Origin: Sclerodactyla briareus
Taxonomy: Eukaryota > Echinodermata > Holothuroidea > Dendrochirotida > Sclerodactylidae
Reading direction: 5' to 3'
DNA: 64,000 nt
Assembly: GCA_026419785.1 (NCBI GenBank)
Contig: JAODTK010003555.1
Coordinates: 1,302,001-1,366,000 of the forward strand
Below the pieces are notes generated by a model. That model saw nothing but the letters and a program-made list of their open reading frames with translations. It searched no databases and was not told the origin of the DNA. Both the position numbers and the translations under genes were made by a program. This document shows, piece by piece, positions 62,501 through 64,000 of the stretch (positions within the stretch are counted from its first letter, which is position 1; each line of letters starts with the position of its first letter).

Positions 62501-63124
62501 CAGAGCCAATCTGAATATCATCAGTGTTGCATGCGACATGCACATATACTCAACTCAAAATTTCATCAGGAGCCAGGGCCAGACGCTATGTGATCAGATA
62601 GCTATTCGATGATCCATGATCATTTATTGTGCCAGCTGTGAATATACTGTTGTGGATTTGAAGTTAAGTTCAAAGAATGTGTAAGCAGTCTGGTTGCAGT
62701 CCGAACTGGTAAGGGGGTGTATTATCAAATCGGGGACTGAATGCGAGAACGCCCTTACAAGGGCTAGGCTGCCTAATGAGTACTCACCAGGAAATTTCAC
62801 AAAAGCTGCACTGATCTAATGTTCAGCCATGTCCTGTTTGGGACATTGGCTGAATTGTTGGCTGGCCTCACCCAAGGCTGGGGCTATAGTTGACCCTCGG
62901 GCATAACGGGTCCACCTCTTCCTGTTCGTTGCAGGAGTGCGTACGGCATATATACCTCTGAGATGATGAAGAACAAGGACATCGTCAGCCTGGACAGCAA
63001 GGGCAAGATGAAGGCCATCGCCGAGAGGTGGAAGGGCGCCACCAAGGCCGAGAAGAAGAAATACGAGGCCAAGAAGGACCGGCTCTGGAAGAAACACGAG
63101 AAGGACCTGGAGAAGTTCAAAGAG
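23600..63124 (+). CDS. UBTF: UBTF (UBF) gene, overall extent of recognised exons
   Basis: Homologue of upstream binding factor, the nucleolar HMG-box protein that bends rDNA promoter and enhancer DNA and helps recruit SL1 and RNA polymerase I. Fifteen exons bounded by AG and GT translate, in order, to pieces matching the vertebrate protein from the N-terminal dimerisation region through HMG boxes 1-6. Key matches are TEMLDEALGLVKNP, KPLTP with VLSEKYKSLPEKKK, TPYRLWLEK, GKWKGLSDKK, NGYSLF, LSPDEAAKYE, KFAKKHPEL, DLWIEHNL and YTSEMMKNKDIV. Exon order equals domain order, so this is one gene and not scattered paralogues. Not found: 5' exons with the start codon, the end of box 1 (a weak candidate is at 28877), a short linker exon before box 6, and the C-terminal tail beyond the window. 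Many exons need single-base frame corrections, so the gene may be intact in the organism but wrong in this sequence. A recent unprocessed pseudogene is the alternative. Confidence 0.9.
24248..24333 (+). CDS. UBTF: UBTF exon, end of the dimerisation region and linker to box 1
   Basis: Between cttccag and gtaagt. It opens IRKFKNA, matching UBF RKFRTL. After a one-base shift it continues TEMLDEALGLVKNPGTFPK, matching TELILDAQEHVKNP. The observed length is 86 nt; with one restored base it would be 87, giving phase 0 at both ends, consistent with both neighbouring exons. Confidence 0.8.
24454..24791 (-). mobile_element. hAT-type MITE, second copy
   Basis: Starts tagggttgtgc and ends ggcacagctcta, with the word GAATGT directly flanking both ends (24448-24453 and 24792-24797). 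Internal phrases (taacagagaaagcttagccagccagcctta, gtgcaggagaa) are the reverse complement of those in 17623-17977, so it is the same family in the opposite orientation. Confidence 0.8.
24961..25356 (-). mobile_element. MITE with a palindromic core, copy 2 (reversed)
   Basis: Starts ttaaagggcccaagtccagc and ends near gcctttaa. Internal wording (ttgcaaattggcaccattcgatgatg, atatctaccaattttaaagaa, gaggaagccatatctccaaccgaacatg) is the reverse complement of copies at 7322 and 61886. Confidence 0.75.
25918..26212 (+). mobile_element. CAGGGTTCC-type MITE, copy 1
   Basis: Begins cagcgggttccgtggtcatggaaac and ends gcggaaccatg. The body is dominated by repeated tcatggaaaagtcatgg words. The same structure occurs at 53064-53365 and 60504-60805. 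The ends here have decayed. Confidence 0.75.
26507..26652 (+). CDS. UBTF: UBTF exon, HMG box 1
   Basis: Follows ttctcctggcaag and ends aag|gttggt. The first frame gives LYPKMQKPLTPF, matching the start of UBF box 1 (PKKPLTPYF). A second frame gives RYSGENKLEGEGSRLIQTK and ISQVLSEKYKSLPEKKK, matching helix 2 and the start of helix 3 (ILSKKYKELPEKKK). One base is missing near ccgttttcaga, inside the TPxFR stretch. With it restored the exon is 147 nt, phase 0 at both ends. HMG box 1 is the main DNA-bending box of UBF. Confidence 0.85.
28262..28500 (+). repeat. Two-copy tandem repeat, about 106 bp
   Basis: gtgaccttgaaattaccgtcatgg at 28280 and gtgaccttaaaataaccgtcatg at 28386, each followed by a (t)caggacca / tcgggacca word, a caagttccatg / aaagttcatgg word and a gacaact(t/c)tgt word. 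Confidence 0.7.
28760..28792. other. Perfect 12-bp hairpin
   Basis: GGCTGACACCTC (28760-28771) and GAGGTGTCAGCC (28781-28792) are exact reverse complements with a 9-base loop. Confidence 0.9.
29745..30190 (-). mobile_element. Non-LTR retrotransposon 3' fragment (CR1/L2-like)
   Basis: On the minus strand the frame reads VWNPYFAKDKQVIENVQRR then LSYEERLRRLGL. Further downstream, near 29950-29760 and after frameshifts, it reads RGHCIKLRGKRCRLD and INEWNCIPKNVVLSKRVNAFK. This is the same C-terminal pattern as the element at 325-1400 (WNPHF, TRGHHLKLRG, NSLPENVV, VNAFK), so the two belong to one family. It is 5'-truncated and broken. Confidence 0.8.
30191..30840 (+). repeat. Dispersed repeat fragments
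   Basis: catcggggttgagtgaacatgatctg, ttgggcacaaaattcaa and gtgggtgctatggtgacttgg match 58900-59050. From 30400 the phrases catttgcataattcatgcaaaat, gatttccatgaatattggtg, ttttcatgaaacctggtggg and ttttcgtgaaacttggta repeat roughly every 110-130 bp. No coding capacity. Confidence 0.6.
31296..31403 (+). CDS. UBTF: UBTF exon, linker and start of HMG box 2
   Basis: Acceptor attctgtttgcag, donor gac|gtgagt; 108 nt, phase 0 at both ends, frame intact. It reads QEHPELVHQKAERSK, matching EDHPDLIQNAKKSD of UBF. It then reads CPTPYRLWLEKQLEGKPD, matching [23 protein letters not shown], the first helix of box 2 with its conserved Trp. This is one of the clearest anchors for calling the gene UBTF. Confidence 0.92.
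31887..31999 (+). CDS. UBTF: UBTF exon, HMG box 2 helices 2-3, frame broken
   Basis: A strong acceptor (ttctgtctttctggtgcag) and donor gac|gtgagt. The main frame reads NELSEVETELRGKWKGLSDKK, matching KEVKDSLGKQWSQLSDKKR. The end of the exon, in another frame, reads LERKADYD, matching ALEQRKEYEE. The first in-frame codon after the acceptor is TGA, and at least one shift lies around the ttaggttggatccc segment. The exon ends in phase 0 and its next residues (IEEYSKKH, exon at 38150) continue the alignment directly. Confidence 0.8.
32141..32700 (-). mobile_element. LINE 3' end, minus strand
   Basis: The minus-strand frame reads SIKRASRIIRKPTSF, then DIRHPVHSRFDNSVIPRSGR and SSTFLGQAIRIFN. This is the usual '...HPLxxxFxxLPSGRR...SFxPxAIxxLN' end of Jockey/RTE-like LINE proteins. 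The element ends in a (TTATCTATC)-type simple tail at about 32141-32160. It is 5'-truncated. Confidence 0.75.
33725..34165 (+). repeat. Dispersed repeat R1, copy B
   Basis: Same order of phrases as 18715-19145 (taatttcatgttttgcgtccccgcc, catgccataact, cagtttgctcttgacaaagg, accataaaataaaaagg, atggttattatgcaatttta). Same orientation, roughly 85 per cent alike by eye. Confidence 0.85.
35634..35825 (+). repeat. Two-copy tandem duplication, 96 bp
   Basis: atctcgcgccccacacacagttaac at 35635 and again at 35731. Each is followed by gggggatttt / ggggattttg, then cgaaacgctcgagtctatcgc / gaaacactcgagtcgatcgc. Confidence 0.85.
38150..38267 (+). CDS. UBTF: UBTF exon, linker between box 2 and box 3
   Basis: Acceptor tctcgcctgacag, donor cat|gtgagt. 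The first frame reads IEEYSKKHCSFANTT, matching IMRDYIQKHPEL directly after the previous exon. After a one-base shift at acgccccggctg it reads ADKMEQACNRHPSRGNPRD and ends in PPP, matching KAERQLKDKFDGRPTKPPP. It ends with two bases of an ATG codon that the next exon completes (PPP-M-NGYSLF), so the splice phase is consistent. Confidence 0.8.
38395..38715 (+). mobile_element. LINE 3' end
   Basis: Frames read KMLHNLTPAYLRAVGL and later, shifted, FSVAGSSYGSSSA. These correspond to 'LHNLAPxYLxxLL' and 'FSVAAPKLWNSLP' in LINE proteins. The tail agtgtgctttcactgtattgcgtgctttatc is like 'gcgctttgagcg...gcgctttata'. Highly decayed. Confidence 0.55.
40128..40523 (+). mobile_element. MITE-like repeat with inverted ends, copy A
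   Basis: The left end aacgcaagcgacaatgctgacggtca mirrors the right end catgaccgtaagctgtcgcaggccttgcg. The internal phrase cacaactttaaattatatgattggccatc recurs, reversed, in 63234-63627. It creates a spurious 139-codon frame. Confidence 0.65.
40790..40927 (+). CDS. UBTF: UBTF exon, HMG box 3, frame broken several times
   Basis: Acceptor ttcatttttcttgctccag, donor ctg|gtaact. With the ATG codon shared across the previous intron it opens MNGYSLFAL, matching PPNSYSLYCAEL of box 3. Another frame gives SFNEAKNGLTSVQKSK, matching LMANMKDVPSTERM. A third gives SREWKAALRTARHSYN, matching CSQQWKLLSQKEKDAYH with the conserved box Trp. Several in-frame stops are crossed. The exon is recognisable throughout but needs at least two single-base corrections. 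Confidence 0.75.
41255..41515 (+). repeat. Two-copy tandem duplication, 121 bp
   Basis: acatgtag-gca(t/g)tgacgcctct, gccttctcag, tggactgaactaccacatgtgaa, gtcatgtcaa, acattccttatttggtggt and gcccatgg occur twice in the same order (ggactgaac at 41312 and 41433). Confidence 0.85.
42130..42510 (+). mobile_element. tRNA-derived SINE
   Basis: gtctgtcagttcgtcgagctaacgtgg...tggttcgaatcccag at about 42160-42211 is a tRNA-like head with a perfect box B (ggttcgaatcc). The body runs to gggatcataagcccccgcagct near 42483, shared with 2374-2480. Confidence 0.65.
43285..43332 (+). CDS. UBTF: UBTF exon, end of HMG box 3
   Basis: A 48-nt exon between tctctgtccag and ctg|gtaagt. It reads KADREYYANLEKYVS, matching DQKKKDYEVELLRFLES, the C-terminal end of helix 3. 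It starts and ends in phase 1, while the next recognised exon starts in phase 0. Either an unseen small exon or an indel lies between them. Confidence 0.65.
43333..45042 (+). other. Intron after box 3, nothing recognised
   Basis: T-rich single-copy-looking sequence. Two overlapping 60-70-codon frames at 43984-44228 are hydrophobic because of T-richness and have no splice or homology support. Confidence 0.55.
45043..45114 (+). CDS. UBTF: UBTF exon, linker between box 3 and box 4
   Basis: A 72-nt, phase 0 exon with an intact frame after ttcatccaacag, ending aag|gtgcgt. It reads TLSPDEAAKYETELKN then SKTSAAKK. This matches the UBF stretch ESLPEEEQQRV...ATSPASKK that follows box 3. The similar LSPQDRAAYKEY after box 6 is an alternative, but exon order favours box 3. 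The basic, Ser/Lys-rich end is typical of an inter-box linker. Confidence 0.75.
46030..46530 (+). repeat. Tandem array, four units of about 130 bp
   Basis: gtgtttg(t/c)gcattgaatgc(g/a)catct(a)atcattttggatttattctatgttcaacttgactgttccagcttgcat recurs at about 46060, 46190, 46320 and 46452. Related wording appears at 53895-53940 and 57215-57300 (tctcgcttctcgaatc). Confidence 0.85.
46780..47665 (+). mobile_element. Tandemly repeated tRNA-derived SINE, four units of about 225 bp
   Basis: Each unit carries gatcgtgggtttgaattctgttagg, a degenerate box B (ggtttgaattc). It continues with cccctaggcaagacactttttcc, ccccacccaggca, aggaactggaacccgca, and closes with gatgtcttgatcggggtaatatccacgaagcgcttgagcactt. 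The box B words start at 46793, 47014, 47240 and 47465. Units 2-4 are nearly identical, so the array expanded recently by tandem duplication. Confidence 0.85.
47696..47851 (+). CDS. UBTF: UBTF exon, HMG box 4
   Basis: A 156-nt, phase 0, uninterrupted exon between attattctgttccag and aag|gtgagg. The segment GLEVYISHLQFKEKFAKKH then PELKSAAIEKMLTKKYEVL and STAKK has the spacing of an HMG box: hydrophobic helix 1, the 'xPEL' turn, then helix 2 with xLxxKYxxLSxxxK. By order it is UBF box 4 (FIFSEEKRRQLQEERPEL...RMWNDLSEKKK). In sequence alone it also resembles box 1 (FAKKHPEL against YAKLHPEM). The usual Trp of helix 2 is a Tyr here, as in human box 1. Confidence 0.85.
49595..49690. repeat. GATCGG/ATCGGTATCGG-rich short-period segment
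   Basis: cgatcatcggtatcggtatcaa, catgatcggaatcggtatcg, ccgatcgaaaagttccgatc. Such GATCGG-rich stretches are common at decayed transposon ends; the family is not identified. Confidence 0.5.
50160..51175. repeat. Degenerate DNA-transposon-like words, relatives of 12.7-13.5 kb
   Basis: ccatctaagcggagcgctaccatctgttggcgcg...ccccccagatcgacggaaacgg (50870-50948) and ccataggcgtacgggacccctcac (51147-51170) parallel 12747-12900. ttgggcggcccacc near 50177 resembles taggcggcccaaaa at 52217. Confidence 0.5.
51960..52017. other. Perfect 13-bp inverted repeat with a nested 6-bp stem
   Basis: ACTCGACTCCGGC (51960-51972) and GCCGGAGTCGAGT (52005-52017) are exact reverse complements. Inside the 32-base loop ACAATG and CATTGT can also pair, so the strand could form a two-stem hairpin. 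Confidence 0.9.
52731..52850 (+). repeat. Minisatellite with GTCAGGGCGGTCAAGG-like units
   Basis: About five imperfect units: ggtcagggcggtcaaggttg, ggtccgggcggtcaagg, gtcagggcggtagc, gtcagggcgcttgtg, gtctgggcggccgg, separated by T-rich spacers. Confidence 0.8.
53064..53365 (+). mobile_element. CAGGGTTCC-type MITE, copy 2
   Basis: Body of tcatggaaaa(c/g)tcatgg words as in 60504-60805. The right end acaggaaccctg is preserved and the left end (ggatttctcggtcatgg) is decayed. Confidence 0.75.
53990..54530 (+). repeat. Dispersed repeat with AGGTCA half-sites, left part of an interrupted block
   Basis: Two and a half units of the family: cttgatcaggtctg / aaatcgacaccaactggatggatgaagctcc, ccctattgtttttgggtcaggt, tcatctgaggtc, agaggtcaaagtctg, cagaatggttggtccgatca. 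54416-54428 reads AGGTCAAAGGTCA, a perfect DR1. The block is cut at ggggagt by the LINE and resumes at 56170. Confidence 0.85.
54531..56168 (-). mobile_element. Nested non-LTR retrotransposon, minus strand, with poly-A tail
   Basis: On the minus strand, from high to low coordinate: QAGVPQ near 55598-55584 (reverse transcriptase block B), a decayed 'FADD' region near 55520-55495 (cactcatttgctatgatctacc, one base short), YGCHIWGGASPSLSVSLIVPD near 55078-55020, KAIRLINDDYLPSSLESLSHR, LLYGQCSSELGDAVPP, and a poly-A tail (poly-T at 54533-54563 on the plus strand). This is the order of a LINE reverse transcriptase C-terminal half. The plus-strand repeat around it is interrupted exactly: left flank ...tttatggggagt, right flank agtacatgaaacactttgtttt. 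It is 5'-truncated, about 1.6 kb, and frameshifted. Confidence 0.8.
56170..57060 (+). repeat. Dispersed repeat with AGGTCA half-sites, right part of the block
   Basis: Three further units follow the LINE: gtcaaaaatggaaaattggtttttaaaagtcaatattggcc, aacacgataaacagaccccaactgg-tggatgaagctc, gggtcaggtcagagacaaaccgaggtcaaagt, ccagaatggttg, each about 250-270 bp. Same orientation as 53990-54530. Confidence 0.8.
58000..58035 (+). CDS. UBTF: UBTF micro-exon, end of HMG box 4
   Basis: A 36-nt exon between a strong acceptor (tttttttcctccctttcag) and ctt|gtaagt. In phase 0, as the box 4 exon predicts, it reads DSMKRSKGNECL. In another frame it reads QYEEKQRK, which looks much more like the helix 3 end of an HMG box (KAKYKAREAALK in UBF). 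A single missing base near the acceptor would reconcile the two. Position between box 4 and box 5 and the splice signals support it; the frame is unsettled. Confidence 0.6.
58506..58685 (+). CDS. UBTF: UBTF exon, acidic/serine-rich linker and start of HMG box 5
   Basis: Begins after gtactcgaacag and ends before gtaagt. The first frame reads SSGSEAASSSERRESDDE. A second frame through 58557-58610 gives EDEEEEDEMKKKM. The first frame then resumes, past TGA stops, with DLWIEHNLPQLTEVHKGKK, matching EEIWQQSVIGDYLARFKND at the start of UBF box 5. The acidic run sits where vertebrate UBF has SERKPGGEREERGKLPESPKR. At least two shifts are needed, and the gggggggg run before DLW is one likely site. 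Confidence 0.7.
58834..59100 (+). repeat. Dispersed repeat shared with 4186-4345 and 30190-30395
   Basis: gtgtgtgtgtctcacttcctcgttagcaggatttctcc, gtatgtagtattggggttgg, gggcacaaaagtcac, ggattaggcctgttta, gtaggtgctatggtgacttg. Plus orientation. Confidence 0.65.
59502..59534. repeat. Poly-C run
   Basis: About 33 consecutive C, giving artefactual polyglycine/polyproline frames on the two strands. Confidence 0.95.
59610..59702 (+). CDS. UBTF: UBTF exon, HMG box 5
   Basis: A 93-nt, phase 0, intact exon between gtactttttgtcag and cag|gttagt. It reads LKEARARKSLQLAWENLEK then PRKVPWRKQAQQ. This matches [31 protein letters not shown] in UBF box 5, with both Trp residues aligned. It follows the DLWIEHN start of box 5 in the previous exon; the phase between the two differs by an indel. 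Confidence 0.85.
59703..61452 (+). other. Intron after box 5
   Basis: Contains the complete CAGGGTTCC MITE. 59703-60497 and 60812-61452 carry no recognisable gene or repeat. Confidence 0.6.
60498..60811 (+). mobile_element. CAGGGTTCC-type MITE, copy 3, with target duplication
   Basis: The element 60504-60805 starts CAGGGTTCC and ends GGAACCCTG. TTGTTT directly flanks both ends (60498-60503 and 60806-60811). At 302 bp it is packed with catgg/tcatgg words (gtcatggaaacctggaaaagtcatg). It is the best-preserved of three copies and defines the family boundaries. Confidence 0.9.
61453..61503 (+). CDS. UBTF: UBTF exon, end of HMG box 5
   Basis: A 51-nt, phase 0 exon between tatattctccag and cac|gtgagt. 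It reads NSNRMQQLLAKMPKTPH. Joined to the previous exon (AQQ-NSNRMQQLLAKM) it matches DQKRYERELSEMRAPP of UBF. It ends in phase 0, but the next recognised exon needs two leftover bases, so a short linker exon ending in the KPP-M motif is probably missing between them. Confidence 0.65.
61504..62934 (+). other. Intron(s) before box 6
   Basis: Should hold a small linker exon, which I could not find. Contains the third palindromic-core MITE. 62306-62934 shows no clear element. Confidence 0.55.
61886..62305 (+). mobile_element. MITE with a palindromic core, copy 3
   Basis: Starts ttaaaggcaaattccagcc and ends ggttggagttgtcccttaa (inverted ends). The centre, tatgatgtcatatctac and ggtagatatgacatca, forms an inverted repeat. 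Same orientation and order as copy 1. Confidence 0.8.
62935..63124 (+). CDS. UBTF: UBTF exon, HMG box 6
   Basis: A 190-nt exon with an intact frame between cctgttcgttgcag and gag|gtaagg. It reads SAYGIYTSEMMKNKDIVS, then KMKAIAERWKGATKAEKKK, then KKDRLWKKHEKDLEKFKE. This is a full HMG box: helix 1, the ERWKG helix 2 with its conserved Trp, and a long basic helix 3. UBF boxes 3 and 6 are similar to each other. Because box 3 is already placed at 40790-43332 and this follows box 5, it is box 6. It starts in phase 2 and ends in phase 0. It is GC-richer than its surroundings. Confidence 0.9.
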
Positions 63125-64000
63125 GTAAGGGACATGGGACTGTGCTCTGCTAGCATTCATCTATCTCTTGATGTATCACTTGTCACCAGTCTGCTGATAG
63201 TTTAGCCTGCCTCACTGTACAGAATTTGTTCTCCGCGAGGCTTGCGACAGCGTAACGGTCATGGCAACAGTCTCTGTGTGGCCGCCAAAGTGTGAGGTGA
63301 TGACTGCAAGAAGGTACCCGACCGGCCAATCCCCTACCGTAGGCCTTGCAAACTTTGTTTGGAAGGTTTTGAACATGATATCCAGGGATTCCGCAAGGTC
63401 AGCATGGTTTCGTAAGGGCAATCATATAGTTGAAAGTTGGGCGACTGGAAGCAGTACCGTTTCTGCTTTGAGTTGACCAAAACTTTCTCAGTAGTTTGTA
63501 GACGGCGTTCACACAATACCCTTGAAATTAAATATAATCTTGTGTGTTTTTCTGGCGAGTTTCTCCAGTGTGTTTCCCAAAACAATTTACAGTCACCCGC
63601 TCGCGAAAGCTCACGGTCAATTGCGCAATGAACACTCTATATTACATGAGACGAATTGAAAAAACTTCACACACGACAAAGTTGCAGAGTAATTCGCCAC
63701 AAATAAGCAAAAGAATAGGCTCTTGTGGTGTGATGTGTCAACTCAATATCAATATCCTCTTAGGACAAAGTACATGTCAAGACGATACGGCCACTACTTT
63801 GTAATATATAGATTTGATTGGGTAGGTCTTCCCTTGGACATGTTCTACCAAATGTACAAGTCAAACTTTACTAGCCAGCTTGTCAACTATAGCAATGTTC
63901 ACTCCTGTCCTGCTAATCTCCCCCTCTATGTAAGAAAGACAGTTGGTGCTCATATGACCACATGAACTGTGTTCATCGTCTGAAATCTGTGCAAGCACTC
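63125..64000 (+). other. Intron after box 6 to the window end
   Basis: Nothing coding was seen apart from the repeat at 63234-63627. The UBF C-terminal tail should lie downstream of the window. Confidence 0.6.
63234..63627 (-). mobile_element. MITE-like repeat with inverted ends, copy B (reversed)
   Basis: cgcgaggcttgcgacagcgtaacggtcatgg...gtctctgtgtggccgcca is the reverse complement of the right part of 40128-40523. The far end, gctcgcgaaagctcacggtcaattgcgc, mirrors its start. Confidence 0.65.

Noticed and set aside
62935-63124. Assignment of this HMG exon to box 3
   Set aside because: Sequence alone allows it (YTSEMMKNKDIV is like box 3), but box 3 pieces are already found at 40790 and 43285 and this exon follows box 5.

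Overview
The window is animal nuclear DNA. Genes are split into short exons with GT-AG introns, non-LTR retrotransposon remnants, tRNA-derived SINEs and small inverted-repeat (MITE-like) elements are common, and there is no compact coding or operon structure. The repeat content (gcgctatataaat-type LINE/SINE tails, many poly-G/poly-C runs) together with a six-HMG-box UBF gene suggests a marine invertebrate deuterostome, possibly an echinoderm. The species cannot be fixed from the sequence alone.

The main gene is a plus-strand homologue of UBTF/UBF, the RNA polymerase I upstream binding factor. I could place fifteen exons from about 23.6 kb to 63.1 kb by translating between splice sites and matching them to the known domain order: N-terminal dimerisation region, HMG box 1, box 2, box 3, box 4, an acidic/serine-rich linker, box 5 and box 6. 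Exon order follows protein order throughout. The 5' end, a short piece after box 1, a short piece before box 6 and the C-terminal tail were not found; the tail must lie beyond base 64000. At least seven exons need one or more single-base frame corrections although their splice sites look intact. That fits an unpolished assembly better than an old pseudogene, but recent pseudogenisation is not excluded.

The left 23 kb holds a broken CR1/L2-like reverse transcriptase remnant (325-1400), one exon of a microsomal epoxide hydrolase (EPHX1-like, 2013-2246, also frameshifted), several SINE and LINE 3' ends, a tandem array of about 155-bp units (8229-9500), an 8-bp-TSD hAT-type MITE (17623-17977), a 200-bp poly-T tract (19598-19803) and one copy of a 430-bp repeat that recurs at 33.7 kb.

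The UBTF introns are full of repeats: three copies of a CAGGGTTCC-ended MITE, two of three copies of a MITE with a palindromic core, a tandemly repeated SINE next to the box 4 exon, and a minus-strand LINE nested inside an older repeat family that carries AGGTCA nuclear-receptor-type half-sites. No RNA gene, CRISPR array or clearly new biological system was seen. The points most worth a second look are the UBTF frame and assembly problem, the acidic linker placed between boxes 4 and 5, and the dispersed repeat carrying DR1-type motifs.
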